NCBI GenBank assembly: GCA_037042185.1
Contig: JAXQJY010000032.1
Location: 2,108,001 to 2,172,000, forward strand
Source: Sordariomycetes sp. S80-01Y
Taxonomy: Eukaryota > Ascomycota > Sordariomycetes
Direction: 5' to 3'
DNA: 64,000 nucleotides
Made by a program: the position numbers and the translations under genes. The notes beneath the pieces were generated by a model that worked only from the letters and a program-made list of their open reading frames with translations, did no database searches and was not told where the DNA came from. Below, one piece after another: positions 22,010 through 32,299 of this stretch (position 1 is the stretch's first letter; each line of letters starts with the position of its first letter).

Positions 22010-22491
22010 GACGAGGGATGCGAGGGCGAATGTTATCAACAAAGAATCACGGAAGTTTCAGAGTGCAACAAGAGTGAAAGACTGGCGGATATAAATGCGT
22101 GTAATGAAATCGGCCTCGTGGATGTTATACTAGGGAAGTGCAATAGACGATGGAGTCCAAGTCGGCTATATCGACGACCTCCAATTAACGATTGCCGATG
22201 AGATGGTCGCCAAGCGTTGGGGCCGTTGAACTCCAAAAAAGATACGTACCTACGGTTCCTGACAGCGCCCCGCCCTGGGACGGAACGACCGCTCACGATT
22301 GGCTGGGCCGGATCAACTCGCCCCCTTTCCAGCTACGTAGCTTCAACGAGGCCGCGACAGCTTCAATAAAGGCGTCAGAAACACTCGCCCTACGAGGAAT
22401 CACCGCCAATTCTCGAAGTGCCGGCGCGCGATCTGCTGCATTCGACACTCGACACTCATTAGCAGCTCGATTCGATCGAAACGACTCCGTC
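22010..22491. promoter_or_regulatory. Divergent promoter between the CitE-like gene and TVP23, with a CCAAT box
   Basis: 482 bp separate two divergent starts. An ATTGG (CCAAT on the minus strand) in the GC-flanked context CACGATTGGCTGG lies at 22298-22302, about 190 bp before TVP23 and 290 bp before the lyase gene. This is a likely site for the HAP/CBF complex, which commonly serves divergent fungal promoters. The role is inferred from the motif and its position only. Confidence 0.4.
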
Positions 22492-23200
22492 ATGGACGCG
22501 ACGCAGCCTCAGGCGCAGCCCGCGCAGCCCGCTCCCGGCGCATTGAGCTGGAAGCTCAGTTCGCACCCGATCACGCTCCTCACATTTCTGGCCTTCAGGA
22601 TATGTATGGGACTCTGTCCGGAACCTTCCGTGCTGTGTGGCTAACGTCTTGAAAAGCGAGTGTCTTGATCTACTTCCTCGGCCTCTGGGTCATACAGAGC
22701 ATGTAAGCTCAGCTGCTGCACCCTCCGCCTCCTCCTCCCCTCCTAACGTGCTTCTCAGGATCATGATCTTCATCATCACTATCCTCCTCCTCGCCGCCGA
22801 CTTCTACTACCTCAAGAACATCGCCGGCCGCCGCCTCGTCGGCCTCCGCTGGTGGAACGAGGTCGACCCGCAGACGGGCGAATCCAAGTGGGTGTTCGAG
22901 TCCAGCGACCCCTCGACCAAGACGGTCAACGCCACCGACAGCCGCTTCTTCTGGCTCGCGCTGTACGTGCAGCCCGTGCTCTGGGTCGTCATGTTCGTCC
23001 TGGCCCTCGTGCGCCTGCAGTTCCTGTGGCTGCCCCTCGTCGTCATCGCCCTCGTCCTGACCGTCATGAACACGCTCGCCTTCTCGCGCTGCGACAAGTT
23101 CAGCCACGCCAGCAACTTTGCGGGGAGCGCCTTCTCCGGCGGCAACATCGTCGGCGGGCTGGCGGGCAACATGGTGGGGAGGTGGTTTACCCGCGGTTGA
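22492..23200 (+). CDS. TVP23: Golgi membrane protein Tvp23
   Basis: Exons 22492-22603, 22657-22702, 22759-23200; 600 nt, 199 aa. Tvp23 is a multi-pass protein of late Golgi vesicles (FAM18/TVP23 family) that works with Yip-type proteins in traffic. Visible: [19 protein letters not shown] at the start of the first membrane segment, [35 protein letters not shown] (second pair of helices), [28 protein letters not shown] and [18 protein letters not shown], then the family's C-terminal Phe-Ser-Arg-Cys-Asp-Lys block. Four membrane segments are apparent. Both introns are GT-AG and in phase. Codon use in exon 3 is strongly C-ending. Confidence 0.93.
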
Positions 23201-23785
23201 GGGGAGGGATGCGTCTTCCCGGGGGCTGCCTATTTGGGGGCTGCCTTTTTTTCGGAGCCTGGAGGTGGTGACAAGCACACCGAGCTGAGAAACTCGGAGA
23301 TCAGTGCTGGCGCCGGATCAGGGGGAGCTGGGAGAGAATAGCACGTGGATTCATGGGAATGGCTTCTCCGGCGCATGTTCAGGGGCTTGGACCTTGTATG
23401 TATTCGTATTGCCTTTTTTGGTTCATTGTAGACGGCAACATGCTCAATCACGACCAGAACCAGCGCTTGGTCAAAGGATATCATTGATTATACTTATGGC
23501 GACGATTTCCCGCTAGGCAGAGTACTGAGTTCTGTGCCGCTATCACGAAAAGCAAAGGCAAGGATTGGTGTGAGCAGAACACATCACAGCAGCGGAAGGG
23601 TAGCATCGAGTCCTGCAGCGTATATCCTCTCCGTATGTTCACATACACTCTATCATCGGGTATTGCTATGCCAAGCGAATGAATGCCACAAAGAGCCGCT
23701 GAATGGTGTAAATCCACGAATGCCCAAAAAGAAACTCCTGTTCTCCAGTTTTACTGATATAACCCCGAGGAAAACACCTGCGCTC
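23201..23785. other. Convergent intergenic spacer
   Basis: 585 bp between the stops of TVP23 and the membrane-protein gene. Nothing beyond two probable 3' UTRs was seen. Confidence 0.35.
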
Positions 23786-25147
23786 TCACCGTCGCCCCGC
23801 TCTCTCGATCTCGGCGTCCAGCTGCCTCTCCTCCTCCTCCAGCCTCCGGATGTCGTCCTCCGTCATGCCATCTTCCACCAGGTGGGAGTAGTGGCCCGTG
23901 TTCGACCGGCTTTGCAACCCCGGCGGGCTCTGTGCGCCGCCCTCCCTTGCTCCGTCCCGGTGCTGCTGACCGCCTTGATACAGCCCGGCGTACTCGGAGC
24001 CGTTGGACCCTTGGCCCGCAGCAGGGCCAGGGCCGTGGAAGTCGGAGTCGTGTTGCGCGTGGGGGTCGAGGGGCGTGTTCTGGTCGTGCCCGTCATCCGA
24101 GTACGGCGAACGGGGTGACTGGGCTGTCGCGTCGACCTTGTCCACCATGTAGGCGTTGGCGGCACCGTGTCCCGCATCGGCGTAGCCGGCGCCGCGCTTG
24201 GCCTTTCTGTGACGGCGCAGGAAGAAGAAAACGAGGCCACCCACGATGGCGAGGAAGACGACCACGCCGACGACGATGCCGGCGATGACTCCGGGTGAAA
24301 GGCCGCCGCCGCCGCCGCCGCCGCTGCCGCCACCACTGCCGGAAGAGTTGTTTGCTTCAGACGTTTCGCTGGAGTCTGGTGATTCGGTTTCGGAGGCGCT
24401 AGAAGGGGAGGCGCTCGCCGAGTTGCTGTCGGCTGGCATGCGACTGTTCCCCGAGGCGTCGGTCTCGGTGCCATACCTTGCTCCTGAAAGCGCGAGGATT
24501 TCTTTTTGGAGGGTGTTGGCCTTGGCGGGATCGTTGCCGTCCATGACGGTGAAGTACGGGGACACGCTCTTCCCGTCATCCTCCTCGCCCTCCTTGCCCC
24601 ACGTCAGGCGCACGGCGTAGACTTGGTCAAAGTCCAGATCCATCTCTCTTTCCTGGAAAGCGACGAGGTTGAGTTTCGTGGAGCCAGCACTCCCGCCGGT
24701 CAGGTTCCCAAAGAAGTCGCTGTCCTCCATATCTCCCATGCCGGGCTGCATCGACATGCTGTCCTCCTCGAAGTGCGCGAACCGGATCCTCTCCCCAGAC
24801 TCGCCATCAGTTTTGATGAGCTCGATCATCTTGAGCGTGACATCGTCCTCGCCCACGCTCCACTTGAAGTCCTTAGCCGGCATGTTCACCCAGGTCTCAA
24901 AGACACGCTCGCTGTCGTCGTCGTCGAGATTGTCCGAGTCGAAGCTGATAACACGGCCTTCGCTGCTGTCGCCCACCTCGCTGTCGGTGTCGTTGTCATC
25001 GGTTTCTGTCGCGGCAGGGCGGCGTGAGGCCTCGGTCTTGGTCTGATCCGGCATCTCTTCGTTCCCACCGTCCACGCCGGTGTTCTTATCCTGTCTCTTT
25101 TCTGGCGGATGCTGCCGTGACAGCGGGCTGGCATTGTGCGAGGCCAT
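23786..25147 (-). CDS. Single-pass membrane protein with acidic ectodomain and Gly/Ser-rich stalk; function unknown
   Basis: Single open exon, 453 aa from Met 25147. An acidic N-terminal region is followed by a possible folded part (about 80-205, with WVNMPAKDFKWSVGEDDV and VYAVRLTWG), a Ser-rich stalk (about 240-270), a glycine run, one membrane segment (about 285-310: GVIAGIVVGVVVFLAIVGG and following) and a basic stop-transfer RRHRKAKR. The tail is polar and ends in a charged helix. This is the layout of fungal wall sensors and other type I proteins, but no family is recognised. No signal peptide is visible. A strong donor-like GTACGT about 30 nt upstream of the ATG, and the dibasic EKR at residues 16-18, suggest that a leader exon may be missing from this model. 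Confidence 0.6.
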   Translation of the reverse strand: MASHNASPLSRQHPPEKRQDKNTGVDGGNEEMPDQTKTEASRRPAATETDDNDTDSEVGDSSEGRVISFDSDNLDDDDSERVFETWVNMPAKDFKWSVGEDDVTLKMIELIKTDGESGERIRFAHFEEDSMSMQPGMGDMEDSDFFGNLTGGSAGSTKLNLVAFQEREMDLDFDQVYAVRLTWGKEGEEDDGKSVSPYFTVMDGNDPAKANTLQKEILALSGARYGTETDASGNSRMPADSNSASASPSSASETESPDSSETSEANNSSGSGGGSGGGGGGGLSPGVIAGIVVGVVVFLAIVGGLVFFFLRRHRKAKRGAGYADAGHGAANAYMVDKVDATAQSPRSPYSDDGHDQNTPLDPHAQHDSDFHGPGPAAGQGSNGSEYAGLYQGGQQHRDGAREGGAQSPPGLQSRSNTGHYSHLVEDGMTEDDIRRLEEEERQLDAEIERAGRR

Positions 25148-25913
25148 GACGGGTTGTGCGCCCCGTCAGCTATACGTACTTTTGTCCTTCCTCCAGCGCG
25201 CAGTCGCCAGGCGCAGCATTCGAGAGCAAAGGGCGGAAATAGAAAACCTCGCAGGTGAGGGAAGCAGGCTGAGGGCAGGGCAAGGGTTTGCCCGTCCGTG
25301 ACTGGCAGCAACCGGGACCTGAGGGTAAGAATAAGTTGGGGATGTAAGACGGGCGGAAAATGAGGGTGGAGTGGCCGAGCTGAATTGATGGTCTTTAGAT
25401 CTCTGATGGCAGGGATCACAACCTAGGAGGGGAGGCAGACAAAAGAAATCCGCCACACCAGTACTGCTGCATGGCGACGGCACCACCAACGTGAGGCCAT
25501 CCCCGGTCTGGCGATCATGCAGCGCTGTCAGCCCACCGTCTCCTCGATGCAGCCCCAACCGCCCGCCAGATACCTCAGATCTAGTCTCCCAAAGTTGTGC
25601 GACGCTCCTGTCCTGGGATGGCACGCCTGTGCAGTCATCGCAGCTCATCCAGCAGCGTGTGCGATGCACTGAGTGAGGAGCGCTGTGCCACATCGCACAA
25701 TGACAGCTGGCCGGAGACGTCGCTTCATTTTGGGATGCAGAAAATAGCAACAGGAAGGGACCTCCCGCCCCACCCACAGGTGCAGCGGCCATGCGCCTTA
25801 CGGAGCGTACTGTACGGCCATGCAGCGTATAGAGTAGTGCTCGGGCCCCGCGCTGGTGCCGCTAGCGGCTGACAGGAGGCTGTGGGTTGGGTGCAGGTGG
25901 GCTCCCGTCTAAA

Positions 25914-25945
25914 GGTACCTTGGGTTGGAGGTACCTTGGGTTGGA
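25914..25945. repeat. Perfect 16-bp tandem duplication
   Basis: The unit GGTACCTTGGGTTGGA occurs twice in direct succession, at 25914-25929 and 25930-25945. It resembles the TACC-rich spacer words common in some fungal intergenic DNA. A slippage origin is likely. Confidence 0.9.
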
Positions 25946-25965
25946 CAAATTCAATTTATTTGTCC
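25943..25965. repeat. 8-bp perfect inverted repeat with a 7-nt loop
   Basis: GGACAAAT (25943-25950) and ATTTGTCC (25958-25965) form a perfect stem around TCAATTT. The left arm overlaps the last three bases of the tandem duplication. It may be a protein-binding palindrome or a chance hairpin. Confidence 0.8.
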
Positions 25966-26382
25966 ATCCTTCAAGCTTGGGTTCACCAAGTTGCTGCTCC
26001 TCCGCGAAATGGCGATCCACTGCGGCTGACGGTGGCATGGTCCTTCCAGCTTGGGCCTCAGGATCGAATGAATCGAGCAAAAGCCATGCGAGATTTGGTC
26101 AGACAATACGTTCGCGAACGAGGTCATCGTCCCCCCTCATTGTCGTCTGGAACCCACTTGTCTACCCAACCTGACGATCATCGCAGCCAACATGACACCT
26201 GAATCCGTCCAATGGCCAACCAATCCTCAAGCCGGACACAAATGCGCAGCCAAGCATACGCGCTGCGCGGCGGCGTCTCGCCGTCCCCCAACCCAGCGCT
26301 ATCAAACACCGCCCACGCGCGTGCCTACAAGCGCCATCGCTGTCCGAGATGCGTTTCAGCGCTTCGGCAACCCATGCGGGGC

Positions 26383-26397
26383 GGGGGGGGGGGGGGG
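26383..26397. repeat. Homopolymer run of 15 G
   Basis: An unbroken G15 preceded by GCGGGGC. It is prone to length error in sequencing and to replication slippage; G-quadruplex formation is possible. Confidence 0.85.
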
Positions 26398-26668
26398 TCG
26401 GTGTTATCACGGCGCGAGTCCTGAAACGTTACGGCGCCGACGTAGCCTGAACGACATCCTGTGCGGCAGAGTGTAGGAGCTGCTCAAGTCAGGGGCGTCG
26501 ATGAACTACCCTTTCCTGGGTGGTGTATTGTATTACGCTAATAGCAATTTGCAAGTCGTCATTCGCTCTGACTTCCGTCATGCAAGTATGTTGTATGTGT
26601 AGGGAAACCACCAGAAACGCCAACGGAATCCTGTCCGTGTCACGTAAACGCCCTCGACCATGCCAATT

Positions 26669-29600
26669 CTATGCAAAAGTCATTGATATCTCCTTCTCTT
26701 TCCCAAAGTCCTCGTCGTCTGGGTCGCCCCAAGGGTTATTCAGGGTGACGTTCGGCACTGTTTGTGACGATTTCAGATCGGGTCGACTGCTGTGGTCGTC
26801 CGTCCTGGCGCTTGGTGGTGCCAGACTATCGCCCCTGAGGTTCCTCGTCTCATTGTGGTCGTCAAACGCCGTGTCGAAGGTCATGGACACTTCGTCTTCC
26901 GGAGGGTAGTGAATAGGCACATGATCCGCGCTGCGCGTCTCACGCAATGAGCCGTAGGGGTTGCTGGTGGCGGTGGGCGTCGACGATGAAGAGGGCGGCA
27001 TGTTGGAGATGTCGAGCTTCATGGGCGGCAACGTGGATTTGATCTCCTTGATCTGGATCTCGTCTTCCATCCGCCCTTGCTCTGCCTCCTTCGCAAGCTC
27101 GGCTCGAATAGCATCCACATCGAACAAAGCACCGCGGTAGGCAGCATCCCTGTCCTCTTCCTCCGCCTCCGCAGTCTTCTTTTCGCCCTCGGGCTTGTCT
27201 TTCGTGTCTTCGTAGAGCTCCCATTCCTGCCTCTCGAGCTTCTTCTTCCGTCCAAAGATGGAGAACTTGGATTTCTTGCCCGTGTCTTGCTTGCCCTCTT
27301 CCTCGAGCTTCTTACGCGCCTCTTCGATCTCGTTGATGAGCTCGCGCTGACGTGCGTTGTGATTTTCCGGGTCAGGGTCTTCAATCTCGGTGAATTCGTC
27401 GCTCTCGACCATCCAGCCTGCCTTGATGAGAAGCGTGGGCATGGCCGTACGATACTCCATGTGCCCGTTGACATACTCGGTGCAGTCCATGTTCTCGATC
27501 CATGGCAGGCCGTCGATGGCAGCCAGGCCAGCCACTCGACGGATTCCACCGTTTGTCAAGCGGAACAGGTAGCCGAGCACCCAGTCGGTGCGGTTGTAGC
27601 CGTTCACGAACCGGCCGGGAACCACTGTGCGAGCACGGAGGTACTCTTCCTTCTTGTAGACGACGGGCGAGCCAAACAGGTACACGTTCTGCACGAGGCC
27701 ATAGGCACCTCGCTTGGCCAGTTCTTGGAGACATGAGAAGATGACTCTAGACCCGAGGGAGTAGCCCACGAGGGTGATGGGACGAGTACCCAGATTTCGC
27801 TCGATTAGAGAATCGGCAAGGATCTTGCCAGCGGCTGTAGCACGATCCAGTGACACCGCCCAGGGGTTATCAATGAGATAGGAGAGCTTGGTGAGGATGA
27901 TTGGTAGCTGGAGAGCACCCATCAGCGCAGCAAGAATGGTACTGCCCAGAACTTGCTGAATACTCTGCGTGAGAGCCTAATCCATCGTCAGCGGTTGCAC
28001 ATGGCAAGAGTTGAAAACAAAACGTACCTCTGTTGCCAGAATCCGAATGGTGTCACCAATACTCTGTAACATCTCAGGCTCCCACAGAACCGAGTAGATA
28101 TCTCCCATCGTCGAGTCCACGGTACTGAAAGGCAAACGTACGTCGTCAACCTTTCCTGTAAGCCATCCCGATACCGTCACAATCAAGTTGACGCGCTTGT
28201 TGTTGTGCAAGGGCCGATACTCGAAAGTTCTGACAGCTCCCGTCCGACGGTGAGCAGCTCTTCCTCCGATGACACTGCCAGTCGCGGCAGCTCCCGAAGT
28301 AATCATAGCTGCACCGCCAACACCGCCCAGGAAACCACTCGTTCCACCGACGCCGATGGTCGTGAAGCCAGCCGCAAGACCAGCTCCAATCATGGGGGCG
28401 AGTAGACCGGCCGAAAGCCCAATGACAAGACCTCCGCCGACCGTGGCAAGCCCAAGCATCATGTATCTTTTTCGCAGCGCGCGCTTCCTACGGCTCTCCA
28501 TGTGCTCGTCCTCGTTCCAGTTCTCCTTGTCGGCGGCCTGCTGCATCTCTAGCGCATCTGTGACACGCTTTTCGAATCGACAGATGTCTGTCCACGAGAT
28601 TTCTAGACTTTTGGCGACTCGTTCTAGGAGAACTCTTGATCGGGCGTCGTATACTGAGTCGGCAACGAGAAGTAAGAACAAATCGCAGAGAATAGTCCAC
28701 CGCAAGTCGATATCAATCTTCGCAGTCGACGGCATTTGAGACGGAGTCTGAACATCGGGCACTTCGTCGTTCGGATTCATCTGGTACGGTGGCGGCGGCT
28801 CTGCTACCTCCTCTTCCTCGAAGCTGACAGCCTTGGCGGGCTTTTCCTCGTCTGTCCCGGGCGTCTCAGGGGCTTTCGAGTCGCTGTTCGAGTCGCCAAT
28901 AGGCATGGGCGAGTACTCCGGCAGGCCTGCCTCGTCGACCTTCCCAGGGTTAGGTGACGCAGACTCCGCCTTCCCCCCATCCACCTTTGTAGAAACCTGG
29001 CCATCGTCCTTGTGCATCTCCTCTTCCCCCTCACCCGCGGGAGATTGCTGGTCGTCAGACATGCGGTTTGTCTCGTCACTATGCCCAGCCATTGGGTTCT
29101 TCACTCGAGCATTCGCATGCAACGCCGGTACCAAGTCGCCGGGCACGACCCCATGCTCCGCCAACTGCTCAATCATGACCTGCTCCGCCTCGCTAATGTC
29201 CATATGCGCGTACACCCTAATCATCATTTTCTGTCCCCACATCTTGGTCGACTCCATCGACATGTTGACCACCTTCTTAACACTCCTCATCTGCTCAAGC
29301 TCCTCAGCTTCCTTGACGATGCCGGCGATCTCAAGGCGGACCACGCCGACATAGGCTATGCGCTGGCCTTCGGTGAGAAGGTCCTTGGTAGCTTGCATCT
29401 GGGAGAGTGCGTCTCTCGTGTCCTCGTCGTCTTCCTCGGCAATCCCTGTTCCCTTGCCAACGTCTTTGAAGAGGTATTGCGTATTGTCGTCCATGCTGTT
29501 CGCTGACTGGGCGTCTTCATCCATCTGAACCCTTGTATAACCCTTTCCAGCGCCTCCCAGCCCGGAGTATCCATGAACTTCGTCTTCTAGCTGATCGTCA

Positions 29601-30325
29601 TATTCCTTCGCAATCAACCTATCGTCATCGTCGTACATGTCGTAACGTGCATACGAGGGCATAGTCTGCCAGCCTTCGTCGGGATTTTCTTTCTCCGGCT
29701 CGGGCTGCATAGAGAGCTGTTGGTGTGAAAACTCCGAGAGACCACCCTCTTGACCGGCAGCACTGCTCATGCTAGCGATGCTAGCGATGCTCTGCTGTTG
29801 CGCATGGCCTCGTTTTTTCTCGGGTTTTCTGAATTCCTCTGCTTGGGGAACCGGCGTAGTTGCATTATCTTCCGACGTCATATCTTCTCGAGGCGGCTCG
29901 GTGAGAGCGGGCGGTTTAGATGCGCCGTCAGATTGAGGCTTCGGCGTCGTTGGTTCGTCCGGCTTGGAGGATTTGGTGGCAGGCTCGAGTTCTGGCTTCG
30001 GGGTTGAAGGGGCTGCTGGATCGTCACGTACGCCATCCACCACCTTCATGTTTTCTGTCGTTGGGGTCTGGCCATCTGAGACCTCTCCATCGTTGTGTGA
30101 CTGTGGTGCCCGCGTCTCCATGTTCCCACGAGCTCGCGAGGCGCCCTCCGCAGCATCCGCCCCTTTACTGGCTTGCTTTGCCTCCTCTTGACTCCTCGCA
30201 TCAGGTACCGGAGTAGAAAATTGCCGGATCGGCAGGCCAAAATCATCGGTCTCCTGCATCGGCGGGTGCGGCGCGGCAGGCTGTTGACGTTCTGCGCCAT
30301 CCGGCTCAACGTCCTTCTCAGCCAT
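26669..30325 (-). CDS. DUF726 (TMCO4/Mil1-type) alpha/beta-hydrolase membrane protein
   Basis: Exons (minus): 30325-28028 and 27976-26669; 1201 aa. The long N-terminal region (about 1-560) is acidic and disordered. It is followed by helices (YDARSRVLLERVAKSLEIS), a hydrophobic glycine-rich stretch (about 640-705) with several membrane segments, the block RRTGAVRTFEYRPL, then VTVSGWLTG and the lipase core. The nucleophile elbow GYSLGS lies at about 837-842 (Ser about 839), followed by VQNVYLFGSPVV. Yeast Mil1 of this family is a putative lipase linked to the clathrin adaptor AP-1, so an endomembrane location is plausible. The intron (donor GTACGT, 51 nt) joins ATE to ALTQSIQQVLG, restoring the helix before the elbow. 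The C-terminal region is charged and probably disordered. Confidence 0.85.
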
Positions 30326-30967
30326 GTCGCTGCCTTCGAATCAATAAGCTCGTAGAAATATAACAATGAATGTTCGAATTATGTTACACGCGCCCATCCG
30401 CGTAGCACACGAAAAGGGGGCCTCTGGGATGGGACGTGGACGAGGAATAGGAAAATAGGGAACGGTCTGGAAGGTCGGTCGGGGGCTCAGGAAAAGTAGG
30501 ACAGGGGGTGGTGGGGGTTTGACTTTGGCGGTGTTGCACTGAGATGTCGAGATCACCCCTGCAGCCATGGTGAGCTTGGCAAATTGGAGATTCGAGATTA
30601 AACTGACGTAGTTGCTAGTCTTTATATTCGATGTCCCATAGACTTTGTCAATTGCAGCATCAACAACAAAGGGCTGAGCATCGCTTGAAGAAAGTGTGAG
30701 CATTCGTCATCTGGCGGCGGGGCGCTTGGGTCAATGGTCTGACCCCAGATTCTGACGGTGCAAGGATCTCTCAGGCCGCCGGCTTGGAAGGGCTTGCACA
30801 TGAGACAGGACGAGACTCGAACAACCGGACGATTGGGGGGTACCAGTGCAGTAGTTGAGTAGGTAGTAATTGATATTCATCTTCACATCAGCCCAACCCA
30901 TAGTACATTCCAACGGGTATCAAAGCCGCTAAACATCACGCATCCGCATCTCCATCCGCATCCGGCT
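30326..30967. other. Intergenic region upstream of the DUF726 gene
   Basis: 642 bp between UTP23 (stop) and the DUF726 gene (start), both minus. It contains a pyrimidine/purine-asymmetric stretch near 30480-30530 (GGGGGTGGTGGGGG-like). A GACTCGAAC at about 30814 resembles an inverted tRNA B box but no cloverleaf forms. Nothing else was seen. Confidence 0.35.
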
Positions 30968-31871
30968 TCAATCAGAATGGTGCTCCTCAGCCGCCGCAGT
31001 AGCTGCTGGCCCCTCGCCTTCTGTGTTCTCCCTCTTCGTTGCGCGACTCTTCCGCTTCCGCTTCTTCTTTGCCGGGGCCTCGCCATCTGCCCCTTCACCA
31101 GCAGGCTGTGGCGGCTGTTGCGGCTTCTTGGCCTTCTTTACCGACAGCGGGTTTGGCTCTTTTGGTCCCTTTGCCTTGATCTTCTTCTTCTCCTTAGCAG
31201 CCTTGCTAACCTCTTCATCTTCTCCGTTGCCGTCCTCGTCCCCTTCCTTGTCCCTCTTTCTTTTGCCTAGTTGGTTCTTCAAGTCGGCCCGGAACTTCAT
31301 CCTCTCCTCCTTCGACCTGACCTGTGCACTCTCGTCCGCCATTGGCTCCAGAATCATGACGCTCCTCTTAATGTATATCAATGGCGTTCCCTTCACTGTG
31401 CGCAGCAAGCGACGCACTTCAACATCCTGGCTCGCCACGACGTAGCGGTGCTTGTTGACGCCTGTGCTCTTCGGATCGACGATACTGAGAAGACATTCGT
31501 GCGTAGATAGCGGTTCAGGGTATTCGTCCGGATGGTGTCCGCATCGTCGTCGTTCGAGAGTTTTCGCTAATTCAATGGCTGCGTCTCCGTTCGGTTCTGA
31601 TTTTGAGGCGTAGAGTTTGCGGATCTCGCATTGTGTGATCATGGGCTTTACTTTGCCGTGGACTGTGCGGTGAAGGGCGGGTTCCAGGTCCATTTTGTAA
31701 CGGCATGAGTCTTTGACCATTTCAGCGTCCACTAAGTTGTGTCAGCGAGCGTGCGTCCGCAAGTGAAGTTCCGCCACACGCACCAATAACTTGATAGGGT
31801 TCACGGAAACCGAAGGTCATGGAGTATTGCTCCATGAGCTTACGGTACTGTTTCGATCGCTTGCCGCGCAT
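30968..31871 (-). CDS. UTP23: rRNA-processing protein Utp23 (PIN-like, SSU processome)
   Basis: Exons (minus): 31871-31784 and 31731-30968; 852 nt, 283 aa. Utp23 is a nucleolar factor that helps release the snR30 snoRNA during 18S rRNA maturation. The start MRGKRSKQYRKLMEQYSMTF is typical of the Fcf1/Utp23 group; FREPYQVIVDAEMVKD spans the intron junction; MITQCEIRKLY, then a CCHC-type zinc patch (RRRCGHH ... STHEC, about 90-108), SKGTGVNKHRYVVAS-like PIN core (here STGVNKHRYVVASQD), GTPLIYI, and a long lysine-rich nucleolar tail. The catalytic acids of active PIN nucleases are incomplete in this family. The intron has donor GTGCGT and acceptor CTTAG. Confidence 0.92.
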
Positions 31872-32299
31872 CTTGTCGGTCGCGCTTCCTAATTCTTGAT
31901 TTGGATTTAGAGGCTAGTGGAATTAGATGTTCATGGATGAGAAAGAGTGAGCGCGACGTGAATAGGTGTTGGTCATTGAGAGATTAGGATAGGAGGTTCT
32001 GCGCAGTGCATTCTATGGTAAAATCTGCTGTAGGAAAATTCCTTATCGCCTGGCCGCCAGGATGATAAGCGTCCGGTGCCCAGCCTCGGCCCCTCCACCC
32101 CACCGACCGCCCGTGGCGGTCACGGCACGGCTCCGAAATGTCATCGAGCTCTCCCGGCATCCGAGTCTTTGGAACGCGCGATAATCGCGAGAACGGACTG
32201 TCCTACTTTGGACTACCTTCTTGCCGATATTCATATGTGTGGTCGCTGCATGTGCATACCCACATGTCGTTTTGGTGCAACTCTCGAGGCCTTCCATCA
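31872..32299. other. Intergenic region upstream of UTP23
   Basis: 428 bp between the UTP23 start and the stop of the PP2C gene (both minus). It must contain the UTP23 promoter. No specific element was recognised. Confidence 0.35.

Larger units (their letters stand above)
25148..26668. other. Intergenic region with local repeats
   Basis: 1.5 kb between the start of the membrane-protein gene and the stop of the DUF726 gene (both minus). It contains a perfect 16-bp tandem duplication followed by a palindrome (25914-25965) and a run of 15 G (26383-26397), listed separately. No supported coding frame. The part next to 25148 is the likely promoter. Confidence 0.4.

Noticed and set aside
24300-24332. 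GCC triplet repeat as a microsatellite of its own
   Set aside because: It encodes the glycine stalk of the membrane protein and is explained by that.
30780-30850. Possible tRNA on the minus strand (GTTCGAGTC like a B box)
   Set aside because: No complementary T-stem, acceptor stem or anticodon arm could be drawn around it.
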